Assembly (NCBI RefSeq): GCF_028335745.1
Contig: NZ_CP116477.1
Coordinates: forward strand, 2,170,001-2,234,000
Source: Pectobacterium sp. A5351
GTDB taxonomy: Bacteria > Pseudomonadota > Gammaproteobacteria > Enterobacterales > Enterobacteriaceae
DNA: 64,000 nt
Direction: 5' to 3'
The notes under the pieces were generated by a model. The model saw only the letters and a program-made list of their open reading frames with translations, was not told the DNA's origin and searched no databases. The translations under genes were made by a program, and so were the position numbers. This document shows, piece by piece, positions 10,807-19,071 of the stretch. Within the stretch, counting starts at the first letter, position 1. Every line of letters begins with the position of its first letter.

Positions 10807-11217
10807 TCGCGGTACTTCATATGGTCACGCCAAGTAAGGGTTTTATCACTCAGAAACGTTAGCCGGTCGGCATACGGACTCACCACGTTCAGTGGCCGCA
10901 GCAACCGCTGCATGTTCTGGTGTAACCGGGTCAGATATCCCAGCAGATTGTGGTGATAGAAGTCGATAACCTGATGCAGCAGTGCCTGACCGTCATCATC
11001 CAGGTCGGACATCGGAGTACGGACCACCGGTGGTGAAGCTGGCACCGGCAGGGCGGCGAAAGAAGAAGATTCCCCGGCCAGCTCACGCAGCCGCAGCAGA
11101 GTCTGCGGGTAGGTCAGTTTCTCGGTCTGTTGCAGCCAGTCCAGCACCGACCCCGATGCGCCGCAGCCGAAGCAGTGATACAGGTTCTTTGACGGCGTAA
11201 TGGCACAGGACGGGGGA
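10807..11217 (-). pseudogene. Remnant of a third CHC2/Toprim primase gene
   Basis: This stretch matches two separate parts of the large primase genes at 12,524–15,592 and 20,731–24,027. The zinc-finger half (SCAITPSKNLYHCFGCGASG through DFYHHNLL) is fused directly to a later segment (GYLTRLHQNMQRLLRPL through DHMKY). Compared with the intact copy, about 1.8 kb is missing at the fusion, the first ~58 codons are absent and everything after DHMKY is gone. The remnant differs from both intact copies at many bases, so it is an older relic, not a recent by-product. It abuts the left end of module copy 1 and marks the left edge of the island next to dadA. Confidence 0.8.
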
Positions 11218-11268
11218 TTACCCGTCCAGCATCTTTCGCAGAATGCCACATTATGTTGAATGACGACA

Positions 11269-11387
11269 GGCCAGCAACGTTTCTTGCAGAGAACGGCGTG
11301 GGTTAACGCTGGCCGGGCGACATTTACTGCCGGAGCGCCTTACCTGAACAAGGCAAGCGCTGCGCCACGGACGGCGCAGCGTTTGCC
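11269..11387. other. Structured non-coding end of module copy 1
   Basis: Two inverted repeats follow the recombinase gene. GGCCAGC (11,269) pairs with GCTGGCC (11,308). The 15-bp arm starting GGCAAGCGCTGCGCC (11,352) pairs with GGCGCAGCGTTTGCC ending at 11,387, with one mismatch. Neither is followed by a T run, so a simple terminator is not the best explanation. The same pair of structures is kept in copy 2. They could be a recombination site, an accessory binding site or a single-strand origin. Confidence 0.55.
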
Positions 11388-11421
11388 CGACGCCGCACCC
11401 TGCGGCCCTGAAGAGAACGAG

Positions 11422-12537
11422 CTAACTTTTGTCGCTGTCCGGCAACGTGGCCATGTCTGGCGGCACCGGCATCTCGTCCGGCTCCGCTGTGTCCGCCGTC
11501 AAGTCAGCCAGCAGCCCGGTTTCTTCCTCAGCCTCTCGCTCCGCCGGGTGCGTACTCGCATGGACTGCGGATAACGCCTTGATGGAGACCTGCGTATAGA
11601 TTTGCGTGCTCTCCACGCTCGCATGACCCAGCATCGCCTGTATCCACCGCAGGTCTGCGCCGTTCTCCAGCATCTGCGTCGCCATCGCATGCCGGAACAG
11701 GTGGCAGCTTCCCCATTGAGCAAGTCCCGACGCCCGGATGTAGTGGCCGACCAGATGGGTGATGCCGTTCGCCGTCAGTCCCGCGACACCATCCAGCGCC
11801 ACGAACAGCGCCGTGATGTCCTGACTGACCAGCAGTTGTGGCCTCACCTGTTGCTGGTAATAACGTAGCCAGCGCAGCGCCCGGCTTCCTATCGGGATAA
11901 CCCGGTCTTTCCGTCCCTTGCCCTGTCTCACCGTTACCGTTTTACGGCTCCCGTCCACGCTGTAGACATCCAGCTTTGCCACCTCACCTCTGCGCAGCCC
12001 CGTTGACCACAGCAGCTCCATCAGCGCCCGGTCACGGACGCCCTGAAGCGTCGTCAGGTCGGGCAACGCCAGCACCTGCTCCACGTCTTCCACGCTCAGT
12101 ATCGTGCGCGGCAGTCGCTTCTCCAGCTTCGGCAGCTCCAGGTCTGCCGCCGTGTTCGCCAGTATCAGATGCTGTTTCGTCAGCCAACTGAACCACACCT
12201 GCAACGGCTGTAACGCCGTGCGCTGGGTTCGGGTGCTGAGTGGCTCCCCGTTGCTTTTGCGGTACTGGTACAGATACCGCTGGTAACGCTCAAGGATAGG
12301 CCGCGTCACCTCTGCGCCGTAGTGGACTCCCCGCTCCGCTGCCCACTGGATAAACCGGTACTGGTGATGTGTCTGCACCTTCAGCGTCGCTTCCGACCCG
12401 TTGCGCTCCCGACGCCACACCACGAACCGCAGCAGCAGCGCGTACAGGCTCTTCGGGTCGCTGGCCGGACCGATGGGCTTTCTGTACACCTCATCCACAG
12501 TCAGCAGCGCACCCGCTCGCGGTTTACGGTTGGCCAT
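11422..12537 (-). CDS. Tyrosine recombinase/integrase, module copy 1
   Basis: A 371-residue phage-integrase-family protein. An N-terminal SAM-like core-binding domain (to about residue 140) precedes the catalytic domain. Visible catalytic residues are the first Arg in STGLRRGEVAKL, a Lys in the beta-hairpin RQGKGRKDR, His-x-x-Arg in HLFRHAMATQML, a second His in LGHASVES and the nucleophile Tyr in TQIYTQV. It should cut and rejoin DNA at a specific site. I start at MANRKPRAG, which matches the second copy; this overlaps the primase stop by 14 nt, so the two genes are probably translationally coupled. It is near identical to the copy at 19,650 except for the acidic C-terminal tail, which is longer here. 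Confidence 0.9.
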   Translation of the reverse strand: MANRKPRAGALLTVDEVYRKPIGPASDPKSLYALLLRFVVWRRERNGSEATLKVQTHHQYRFIQWAAERGVHYGAEVTRPILERYQRYLYQYRKSNGEPLSTRTQRTALQPLQVWFSWLTKQHLILANTAADLELPKLEKRLPRTILSVEDVEQVLALPDLTTLQGVRDRALMELLWSTGLRRGEVAKLDVYSVDGSRKTVTVRQGKGRKDRVIPIGSRALRWLRYYQQQVRPQLLVSQDITALFVALDGVAGLTANGITHLVGHYIRASGLAQWGSCHLFRHAMATQMLENGADLRWIQAMLGHASVESTQIYTQVSIKALSAVHASTHPAEREAEEETGLLADLTADTAEPDEMPVPPDMATLPDSDKS

Positions 12538-15500
12538 GCTGCGCCTCCGTTTCCGCATTCACGGGCAGCGAGGTTTTACCCGCTTTCTTTTTTCCCTTTA
12601 TTACTGCGTTTTCAGTAACCCCGACCACTTCGGCGTCCAGCCCTTGCACTGTCTGACCTGATGCCGCTTTTTCCATACCAGACTTGACCCGAACTTGAGG
12701 CAGACTTGAACCAGACTTGTCTTCACCCTGACCAGACTTGCACTCACCGCCATCGTGTTCAGCCACATAAAGCAGACCGCACAGGTGACTTTCATCACCG
12801 CTGCCACCATCCCACAGCAGCTCATACTGCAACAGATGACCCCGGCTGCCGCCGTGCAGCAGCAGGTACTCCATTTCAGCCAACCGTAAACAGTGATTCT
12901 TGAGCTGGCTGTCACTCCAGTTGGTGTAACCCCGGATATCTCTCCGCGTGAACCGCACCTCACCCAGCTGACAGCCCTGACGCTGCGCTATCTCGCTCAC
13001 CATCGTCTGTATCAGCAACAACAGCTTCCGCGTCTGCGGCGGCATCTCGTCCAACGTCCGCCCCAGCACCTCATGCGCCAGCCGGTTCGCCAGCGCGATA
13101 TCGCTCTGCTCTACCTCGATATACTCGATAACCGCGCCCCGGTGTTCAACCCGTTTCACTGCCCGCTGGCACTGGTGCAGCAGCGCGATGGACTGGATTA
13201 AGGTGAGGTACTTCATATGGTCGCGCCGGGTACGGGTTTTATCACTCAGGAACGTCAGCCGATCAGCATACGGGTTCACCACCTTCAGTGGCCGCAGCAG
13301 CCGCTGCGCGTTCTGGTGTAGCTTAGTCAGATACCCTTTCTCACTCACGGCCAGAAGCCCTTCCAGTGTCTGCCCGTGACGCTGCATCGCGTGTATCGCC
13401 TGTGTCTGTTCACGGCTCTCATTCACAGTGAGAACAAGACAACGGTTCAGCAGCTCTTCGTCCACATCGATGGCCGTGGTGGTCAGCATCAGCATTACCG
13501 GTCCCTGCACCTTGTATTCCCGTGTGACCAGTTCCCCGCTCTGCTCGTTCTTGCCGGTACTGGCGATTTTCAGCTCCCCGTCCGACTGCAACAGCTTCAG
13601 CGCATACGCCGCCTGCCGTACCCCTTCCTCTTCCGCGATAGCCAGTATCTTGTGTTGCAGCGAGGTCTCGCCAAGGTAGTACAGGCTCTGCCCGGTCATC
13701 GCGCTGTACTGGATGCGCTCTTCTTCCGGCATCAGCCCCAGCACCGCATCCATCAGCGAGGATTTCCCCGCCGCCGATGAGGACTGGATAAGCACGGCCA
13801 GCGGTTTATCCAGCTTGCGCGACGTCGCCGCCAGATACCCGGTCAGCAGGTTGGTGCTTTCCCCCACCACGCCACAGGCCGCCAGGTCATTGATGATACG
13901 CTCGGCCAGGTCGGGGGATTTGAGTAACGCCAGCGCTGCCGCTTCGTCTTCCGCGCTGACCGTCACCGCCGCTGTAGCGTCCGACTGCGCCGTAGATTGT
14001 CGCGCTTCATCCTGCTTTTGCTCCAGCATCAGCAAGACCCGACCGCATTCGCGCTTGATGACCAAGGCCTCACAGCCCAACTCCGCCGCCGCCGCGCTGA
14101 TATAGCCCTGACGATGACGTGAACTGTACATGTCCAGACTGTCCACATGGAACGCACCGGTTGCGTCATCCCGCACTTGTACGTTGACTTTCATCACCTC
14201 GGCCACGCTGTTCTTCTGCCAGCCCCGCACCCGCCACACCCGTGGACCGGCTCGTAACAGCAGTTCGCCCGCATCCGTCTGTTCGCACGGGATAAGTGCC
14301 TGAACCGGTGGTGTTGCTGGTTCATTCGGTTGGGCAGCTAAAAAAGGAGGGGTTTCACTCACGCCAGATACCGGCGTTTCATGGGAGAACACCACACCGG
14401 GAACCGTGCCTTTACCCATCCATTGTGCCTGCTCCAGCGCCAGCCCTAACGCCGCTTCAGGATTGCCACTCTTCAGCGCGAACGCATTCGCATCCAGCCC
14501 TTGCGGGAACTGCACCCGCCACGCTTCGATACCCGCTTCCAGCAGGTCTGCCGCCACGCTTTCCGCACCCCGGTCGCCTGCCTCATCCCGGTCATAGGCG
14601 ATTAACACCCGCTTTACCCCGTGGTACTGCAACGCGGCCAGATGCTCAGCGGTAAAACCGTTCGCCCCGTAAGCCGTGGTCACGTTGCGGAACCCGGCAC
14701 ACCAGAACGTCATGGCATCGATTAACGCTTCACACAGGATGACCTCTGACGACGCCTTCAGCGCTTCCTCGTTCCACACCCCGGCCAGCGGTGACGGCAG
14801 ATACAGGTGCTTCGCCGCCCCTTTCTTCACCGCGTAGTCCGCTGTGGTTCGGCGTCCGTACAACTGCAACACCCGTCCGCGCTGCGCCACGTTCGCCGAT
14901 TCGGACCAGCCCACGACCGGCATCACCACGCAGCCCCGGAAGTGGTCTTGCCGCGTCGTCGACCGCAACACCCCCAGCCCGGCCAGCCGCTCACGCAGCC
15001 GTTTTCCCTCACCGCTCGCACTGGATGGCAACACTCCCGCGCTGCCGCCGATACCGTGATGACCGGCGAACCCCAGCTTAAAATGACTAACCAGCTCAGG
15101 ATGGTTCAGCCCGCGACTGACCAGCCATTGCTGTGCCTCCGGGCTGGTCAGCAGATTGTGGTGATAGAAGTCGATAACCTGATGCAGCAACGCCTGACCG
15201 TCATCATCCAGGTCAGACAGCGGCGTCCGCACCACTGGTGGAGATGCCGGTACAGGGACGGCGGCTAAAGAAGACGCAGAACCGCCCAGCTCACGCAGCC
15301 GCACCAGAGTCTGCGGGTAGGTCAGCCGCTCAGTCTGTTGCAGCCAGTCCAGCACCGACCCCGATGCCCCGCAGCCAAAGCAGTGATACAGGTTCTTTGA
15401 CGGCGTAATGACGCAGGACGGGGTTTTCTCCCGATGGAACGGACACAGGCACACATGGCTGTCGTCACCCTGCTTTTTCAGCACATACCCCTGACTTTGC

Positions 15501-15592
15501 GCCACGGTCAGCAACGAGACCTCACGCTTGAGTCGCGCCAGTTCTGCCGGTGTCATTCGTCCCATTCCGCTGCTCCTGTAAAAACCTGTCAA
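12524..15592 (-). CDS. CHC2/Toprim DNA primase with C-terminal ATPase, copy 1
   Basis: A 1,022-residue multi-domain replication protein. A CHC2-type zinc finger uses C48/C50, H53, C60, C71 and C74 (CLCPFHREKTPSC, YHCFGCG). A Toprim domain lies around residues 280–360 (ILCEALIDAM, VLIAYDRDEAGDRGAE with the DxD-type acids). A P-loop ATPase follows at ~600 (SSSAAGKSSLMD), with AIAEEEG as a possible Walker B and LMLTTTAIDVDEELLNRC as a sensor-like stretch. A winged-helix-like segment (RFTRRDIRGYTNWSDSQLKNH) and a charged Gly/Ser tail end the protein. It likely makes primers for the element's own DNA synthesis. It shares its first ~805 residues with copy 2; the C-terminal DNA-binding part differs strongly. 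The ATPase part is not a recognised DnaB. Confidence 0.85.
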   Translation of the reverse strand: MTGFYRSSGMGRMTPAELARLKREVSLLTVAQSQGYVLKKQGDDSHVCLCPFHREKTPSCVITPSKNLYHCFGCGASGSVLDWLQQTERLTYPQTLVRLRELGGSASSLAAVPVPASPPVVRTPLSDLDDDGQALLHQVIDFYHHNLLTSPEAQQWLVSRGLNHPELVSHFKLGFAGHHGIGGSAGVLPSSASGEGKRLRERLAGLGVLRSTTRQDHFRGCVVMPVVGWSESANVAQRGRVLQLYGRRTTADYAVKKGAAKHLYLPSPLAGVWNEEALKASSEVILCEALIDAMTFWCAGFRNVTTAYGANGFTAEHLAALQYHGVKRVLIAYDRDEAGDRGAESVAADLLEAGIEAWRVQFPQGLDANAFALKSGNPEAALGLALEQAQWMGKGTVPGVVFSHETPVSGVSETPPFLAAQPNEPATPPVQALIPCEQTDAGELLLRAGPRVWRVRGWQKNSVAEVMKVNVQVRDDATGAFHVDSLDMYSSRHRQGYISAAAAELGCEALVIKRECGRVLLMLEQKQDEARQSTAQSDATAAVTVSAEDEAAALALLKSPDLAERIINDLAACGVVGESTNLLTGYLAATSRKLDKPLAVLIQSSSAAGKSSLMDAVLGLMPEEERIQYSAMTGQSLYYLGETSLQHKILAIAEEEGVRQAAYALKLLQSDGELKIASTGKNEQSGELVTREYKVQGPVMLMLTTTAIDVDEELLNRCLVLTVNESREQTQAIHAMQRHGQTLEGLLAVSEKGYLTKLHQNAQRLLRPLKVVNPYADRLTFLSDKTRTRRDHMKYLTLIQSIALLHQCQRAVKRVEHRGAVIEYIEVEQSDIALANRLAHEVLGRTLDEMPPQTRKLLLLIQTMVSEIAQRQGCQLGEVRFTRRDIRGYTNWSDSQLKNHCLRLAEMEYLLLHGGSRGHLLQYELLWDGGSGDESHLCGLLYVAEHDGGECKSGQGEDKSGSSLPQVRVKSGMEKAASGQTVQGLDAEVVGVTENAVIKGKKKAGKTSLPVNAETEAQHGQP

Positions 15593-15603
15593 GATGCCAT
15601 ATT

Positions 15604-15620
15604 GATATCTTAAAGATATC
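15604..15620. promoter_or_regulatory. Palindromic operator between primase and xre
   Basis: GATATCTTAAAGATATC is a 6+5+6 perfect palindrome in the 75-bp divergent gap between the primase start and the XRE gene, followed by a partial third copy (TGATATGATATT). Its position suggests the XRE protein binds here and controls both directions. Inference from position and symmetry. Confidence 0.65.
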
Positions 15621-15667
15621 TGATATGATATTTAAAAACAAGCCATTCAGAAGGGGGACGTATAGTG

Positions 15668-16063
15668 ATGCCAAGTTCAACAATCTGGTTTCTTAATATG
15701 CAGTTCCCTGAACGTCTTACCATGTTGCGCAAGGCACGCGGACTCACTCAACAAGCGCTGGCTGAGATGGCTGGCGTCGCGGTATTACAGATACGCCGCT
15801 ACGAAGGCGGTAATTCACAGCCCACGCTGGATGTTATTCGCCGACTGGCAATTGCACTGGGTGCCAGTGCTGATATGTTAGTTTTCGATGAGCAGGAGCG
15901 AGGACCCGGTGAGCAGTTACGTTACCAGTTCGAGACGATTTCGCGTATGCCTCAGCATGAACAGGACGTTATACGGGAACTGCTCGACGCCATGATTATC
16001 AAGAACCAGGTCGCCGGGGCTATGGCTCGTGTGACTCAGGGAACAGCTAAAGAAGAGAGTTAA
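15668..16063 (+). CDS. XRE-family HTH transcriptional regulator, copy 1
   Basis: A 131-residue regulator with an N-terminal lambda-Cro/XRE helix-turn-helix (RLTMLRKARGLTQQALAEMA, then VAVLQIRRYEGGNSQPTLDVI). The C-terminal helical region, FETISRMPQHEQDVIRELLDAMI, probably serves dimerisation. GGGGGA 9 nt before the ATG supports the start at 15,668; an internal ATG (MQFPERL) is an alternative. It is divergent from the primase–recombinase operon, with a palindromic operator between them, and directly upstream of symE. The likely job is repressing the module. The protein is identical to the second copy at 24,103. Confidence 0.85.
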   Translation: MPSSTIWFLNMQFPERLTMLRKARGLTQQALAEMAGVAVLQIRRYEGGNSQPTLDVIRRLAIALGASADMLVFDEQERGPGEQLRYQFETISRMPQHEQDVIRELLDAMIIKNQVAGAMARVTQGTAKEES

Positions 16064-16133
16064 CAGACGCGGGCTGAAGGTGCTACCAACACCAACAACC
16101 CGCTAACCACTGGCAACTAAAGAGGTAGTTACT

Positions 16134-16370
16134 ATGGCTAGGCAGCATCATAAGTCAGAACCCGCCACACCCCAAGCATTACGACACCTGAAGGTCGGCT
16201 ACGTCAGCCGCCGCCACGCAGACCGCAACGATATGACGCGCTATTACAACCGCAGCCCCAGCCTGCACCTTACTGGCAACTGGCTCGAAGCCGCAGGATT
16301 TGGGACCGATACACCGGTCGTCGTCACCGTTGAACACGGTCAACTGCTGATACGTATTGTGGCTGAATGA
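16134..16370 (+). CDS. SymE-like toxin, copy 1
   Basis: A 78-residue protein resembling the C-terminal half of E. coli SymE: KVGYVSRRHADRNDMTRYYN, then the AbrB/MazE-like strand set LHLTGNWLEAAGFGTDTPV and VTVEHGQLLIRI. SymE is an SOS-induced type I toxin repressed by an antisense RNA. No LexA box (CTGT-N8-ACAG) is visible here, so SOS control is not supported. AGAGGTAG precedes the ATG. The 70-bp gap after xre contains a hairpin (GCGGG...CCCGC, 16,069–16,103). It converges on the orphan immunity gene over a shared terminator. Identical to copy 2. Confidence 0.75.
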   Translation: MARQHHKSEPATPQALRHLKVGYVSRRHADRNDMTRYYNRSPSLHLTGNWLEAAGFGTDTPVVVTVEHGQLLIRIVAE

Positions 16371-16378
16371 CAGGCAAC

Positions 16379-16412
16379 AAAAATCCCGGCCTTTTTAAGG
16401 GCCGGGATTTTC
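16379..16412. terminator. Bidirectional terminator, symE copy 1 / orphan immunity gene
   Basis: AAAATCCCGGCC...GGCCGGGATTTT: a long GC stem flanked by A and T runs, working in both directions. The direct-repeat homology ends inside this stem, so it is the right boundary of module copy 1. Confidence 0.85.
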
Positions 16413-16425
16413 TAAGTCACGAAGT

Positions 16426-16887
16426 TTAATTACTAATGAATACAATCAGCCATGTTATATATGCGAACCTTGATAGCCAAAGAAAAATCGCCCCGAAGGA
16501 TAGATCTAATTTTGTTAAAAAAATCTTAATAAAAAAAAACGATTTTTCATCATCAATTAATCCTTGGTAAAAACATTTCCCATATAGTGCAAAGAGAAAG
16601 AATGCTCCCCCTCCAGCCAAGTTAGACATTAATAGTAAACTACTAAGATCCCTTCGATATTCAGCTATTGCTGCTGCGATATAACCAAGGACAAGAAAAA
16701 TTAATGCGCAGTTTGACAAAGTGTTATGTTTGAAAAACATAAAGTTAAAATAAAGTAAAGAATCCTTACCTACCTTAGGACCACCAAGGTTTCTATACAC
16801 AAAAATAAAAAAACATACTCCCCATGATGATAAAAAGAACAACATCATAAACGATGACAAATTAAGAATAATATCATTTGAAATCAT
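16426..16887 (-). CDS. Orphan CDI immunity protein, integral membrane
   Basis: A 153-residue, very hydrophobic protein with about four membrane segments: one near the N-terminus (MMLFFLSSWGVCFFIFVY), two central (NCALIFLVLGYIAAAIAEY and NLAGGGAFFLFALYG) and one at the C-terminus. DNA is markedly AT-rich compared with the adjacent module. The start at 16,887 is chosen because AAGGAAAT precedes it; it overlaps the 3' end of the orphan CdiA-CT by 14 nt, the typical toxin–immunity coupling. A membrane-embedded immunity protein suggests that the matching toxin acts in or through the inner membrane. No family was recognised by name. Confidence 0.65.
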   Translation of the reverse strand: MISNDIILNLSSFMMLFFLSSWGVCFFIFVYRNLGGPKVGKDSLLYFNFMFFKHNTLSNCALIFLVLGYIAAAIAEYRRDLSSLLLMSNLAGGGAFFLFALYGKCFYQGLIDDEKSFFFIKIFLTKLDLSFGAIFLWLSRFAYITWLIVFISN

Positions 16888-17482
16888 GGTGGTATATTTC
16901 CTTAGTAGAATCACCGTTCATATCTATTTTTTCATTATGAGATCCAGTTGAAGATCCTGTAAAACCAATACTTGGTCCAATAGAGAAAGAAAAGCCAATA
17001 CCATCTTTCCCAGCAGACAATCCAACGGAACCAGGACCAAAACCGAGACTAGTTGAATAATCACGGCTTAAGTCACCAAACATTCCGGGTGCGTATGGAC
17101 CAAAATCAATACCCACCGACGCCCCAGCCTTAACACCGAACTCCTTCGTATATCCTGTAGAAACAGAGAAGTAATCATTATTAATCTCAGCACCACCTTT
17201 CAGAGCAAGTCCCACGCCACCTGAAACCTCAGCCTTTCCATTAGGTTTAACCTTATATTCAGTACCCAATGATGGCCCTTCACCAATAGCAATACGATTC
17301 AATCCTTCTTGAGTCTGTTCCGGTGTCAGATTGTTATCAACGGCGTACTGTGTCCAAGACGTCACTGATTGCCCGTAATCCTGCAACCCTTTAGGTATAC
17401 TATCCGGACTGAAGAAGTTATTCTCAACAACAACGTTTTCCGGTGCAGACTCAGCCAGCGAACACCACTTTTCCCTGTACAG
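16874..17482 (-). pseudogene. Orphan CdiA C-terminal toxin module beginning at VENN
   Basis: An open frame of ~202 codons with no ATG until residue ~33. It starts after a TGA at 17,485, runs EKWCSLAESAPENVVVENNFF and then IPKGLQDYGQSVTSWTQYAV. The VENN motif (17,417–17,428) is the standard boundary between the conserved CdiA exoprotein and its variable toxin. The toxin portion is rich in Gly/Ser and short beta-like repeats (VSGGVGLALKGG, VKAGASVGIDFGPY, GPGSVGLSAGKDGIGF). There is no signal peptide or TPS domain, so it cannot be secreted alone. It is a displaced cdiA-CT fused downstream of non-coding GC-rich DNA, followed by its immunity gene, and fits the orphan toxin/immunity modules known from CDI loci. 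Confidence 0.75.
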
Positions 17483-17769
17483 TCAGCCGGTTAAAGCCAG
17501 TTTTTCCTGAAGCGTTTCGATAACCGAACGCCGAAGCCCCGATACGCACTTTTTCAACCCGGCACGCTACCGCCCCGCCATGGCTTCCGCCTGCAACTGC
17601 CACATCATAGCAGCGGCGTCAGCCGCTGCCATTACCCGTTTTGTTGTTGAACCGGGGTTAGCGCGGCGCGAGACGTTCCGCAGCTTGCCTGTGGGACGGC
17701 GAAGCGTCTGCCGGGTGCGGGCTGGCGAAGCCCGCAAGTCAACGCCTTAGCGGGGAGGCCCCCGGCGGG
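17483..17769. other. GC-rich non-coding stretch left of the IS10-type element
   Basis: No convincing gene. It is far more GC-rich than the orphan toxin next to it. Before the IS insertion it was continuous with 19,072–19,436. A short minus-strand frame ending in VIETLQEKLALTG and a stop (just before the orphan CT) may be the last codons of a lost gene. Origin unknown. Confidence 0.4.
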
Positions 17770-19071
17770 CTGAGGGATCCCCACAAAATTACCATTAATA
17801 AACCAGCACCATACTTCGGTAGGTGCTGGCGAGTTGAACTAAGATACTCTCCAGTTTTACACGCCTTAATATTCGCTCTGAATGTCGCAACACATTTTCT
17901 GCCAACGTCAGAAACGATATCACTCTACGCTTTTTGACGCTGTTTGCCTGATAGTGGAGGTGAAGTCCTTTATTCTCAAAGTGATAGCCCAATAACCAGA
18001 GGACTATCGATGCCAGTGTTGCCAGCAGGCTTAGCACCCACAGTCGCTCCCCGCTTTTGCTTCCACTGGCTCGTAGTCCAAAGCCAAATCGCTCGCTTTT
18101 TTCATCTCGAAAGTTTTGTTCAATCTGCATTCTCCTGCTGTAGAGCTTCATGATTTCACGGGGCTTAAATTCATCTGTGCTGGTAAATATCAGCCACGGC
18201 TCTTTGGCTGACGCACGTTGCTCTTTTTCCACGGTCGGATAGCCCGGTTTCCCTCTGGCTCGTTTGCTTTTTCGCCCTTTTGACGCTTTCTTGTGAAGGA
18301 AAAAATGTCCATCGCATTGCGCATATTTAGCGCGTGCCAGTGTGCCCGCTCCCAGATATTTTGCCTGCGCTGTTCCCTCGCAGTCTTTTACGGTCATCCA
18401 GTTCTCTTTGTCATGATGAAGGCTAAATTTAACCGTCCCTCTGATTCGACCAATAAAACTCCATCCCAGAAATTTGATATGCCGGAACCACGCGCTTTGA
18501 AAACCTGCATCGGTAATGACGGTGACTCGGGTATTCGGCGCGACAGCTTCCGCAAGGGCGTCAAGAAAGGTATTTTGTATCAGTACATTATTTTGTTTTT
18601 TTAACGGGACAACCTGACTCATTAAGGGGATGGCGCGCCCATCACAGATAAGGCTGGCACGGAGAACATGATATTCCTTACAGGGATAGCCGCTCCAGTC
18701 AACGGCGATGACGCACCACGACATAGGTTTCGTCATCATAGAAACAATATTATTAAATATCAGAGGGATATCACGATGAAGCGATGTGTTGCCGAGAAGA
18801 CGGTCAATGCGTTTTATTTTATCCTTGACGCGAGCGGTCCCCGGCAGGTGACGTCCAATGCTGGTAAGGGAAAGTGTCGCGCCGTTCATCAGGGCAACGG
18901 TGGAATCGATAATGGCATTTTGCCGATATTGGTGCGTTGAGGCTAAAGCGTGACGGAAAAAAGTCTGGCATACTTTACGGGCAGGCATAGAGGTGATCTC
19001 ATTGAGTTTTTTGGCGAAAATCAGTAGATCATAAAACTCTATGCCTGTCTCGTTTTCTGGGGATTCGTCAG
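17770..19071 (-). mobile_element. IS10-type (IS4 family) insertion sequence
   Basis: A 1,302-bp element. The ends are CTGAGGGATCCCCACAAAA (left) and CTGACGAATCCCCAGAAAA (right, reversed), matching the CTGA-N3-ATCCCC ends of IS10. It is bounded by a perfect 9-bp target duplication, CCCGGCGGG, at 17,761–17,769 and 19,072–19,080, the duplication length expected for this group. It carries one intact transposase gene. The perfect duplication means this copy arrived by simple transposition and has not recombined since. Confidence 0.93.
17795..18988 (-). CDS. IS10-like DDE transposase
   Basis: A 397-residue IS4-family transposase. The DDE acids are expected at VIAVDWSGY, VITDAGFQ and the YREK block YSRRMQIEQNFRDEK. 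The last is Y-2-R-3-E-6-K, the family signature. I start at MPARKVCQTFF (18,988). A longer open frame reaches 19,393 but would read through the IS end into flanking DNA and is not credible. Length agrees with IS10 transposase (~402). Appears intact. It lies on the minus strand like the CDI genes, with its start about 80 bp inside the right inverted repeat. Confidence 0.93.
   Translation of the reverse strand: MPARKVCQTFFRHALASTHQYRQNAIIDSTVALMNGATLSLTSIGRHLPGTARVKDKIKRIDRLLGNTSLHRDIPLIFNNIVSMMTKPMSWCVIAVDWSGYPCKEYHVLRASLICDGRAIPLMSQVVPLKKQNNVLIQNTFLDALAEAVAPNTRVTVITDAGFQSAWFRHIKFLGWSFIGRIRGTVKFSLHHDKENWMTVKDCEGTAQAKYLGAGTLARAKYAQCDGHFFLHKKASKGRKSKRARGKPGYPTVEKEQRASAKEPWLIFTSTDEFKPREIMKLYSRRMQIEQNFRDEKSERFGFGLRASGSKSGERLWVLSLLATLASIVLWLLGYHFENKGLHLHYQANSVKKRRVISFLTLAENVLRHSERILRRVKLESILVQLASTYRSMVLVY

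Larger units (their letters stand above)
11233..16392. repeat. Direct repeat copy 1: recombinase–primase–XRE–SymE module
   Basis: This ~5.2-kb block recurs in the same orientation at 19,474–24,826. The left border begins at CTTTCGC...AATGCCACATTATGTTG in both copies; the right border is within the terminator stem after symE. The DNA from about 13,500 to 16,390 appears essentially identical between copies, at a constant offset of 8,435 bp. The primase 3' end and parts of the recombinase gene differ. The patchwork suggests duplication followed by partial homogenisation or domain replacement. Confidence 0.9.

Noticed and set aside
13188..15268. Plus-strand frames opposite the primase genes (and the same set at 21,623–23,703)
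   Set aside because: Identical shadows appear in both copies because the primase itself is conserved; translations look random and lack start signals.
16064..16133. LexA box or symR-type antisense RNA upstream of symE
   Set aside because: No CTGT-N8-ACAG sequence is present, and no antisense promoter could be supported; only a small hairpin is visible.
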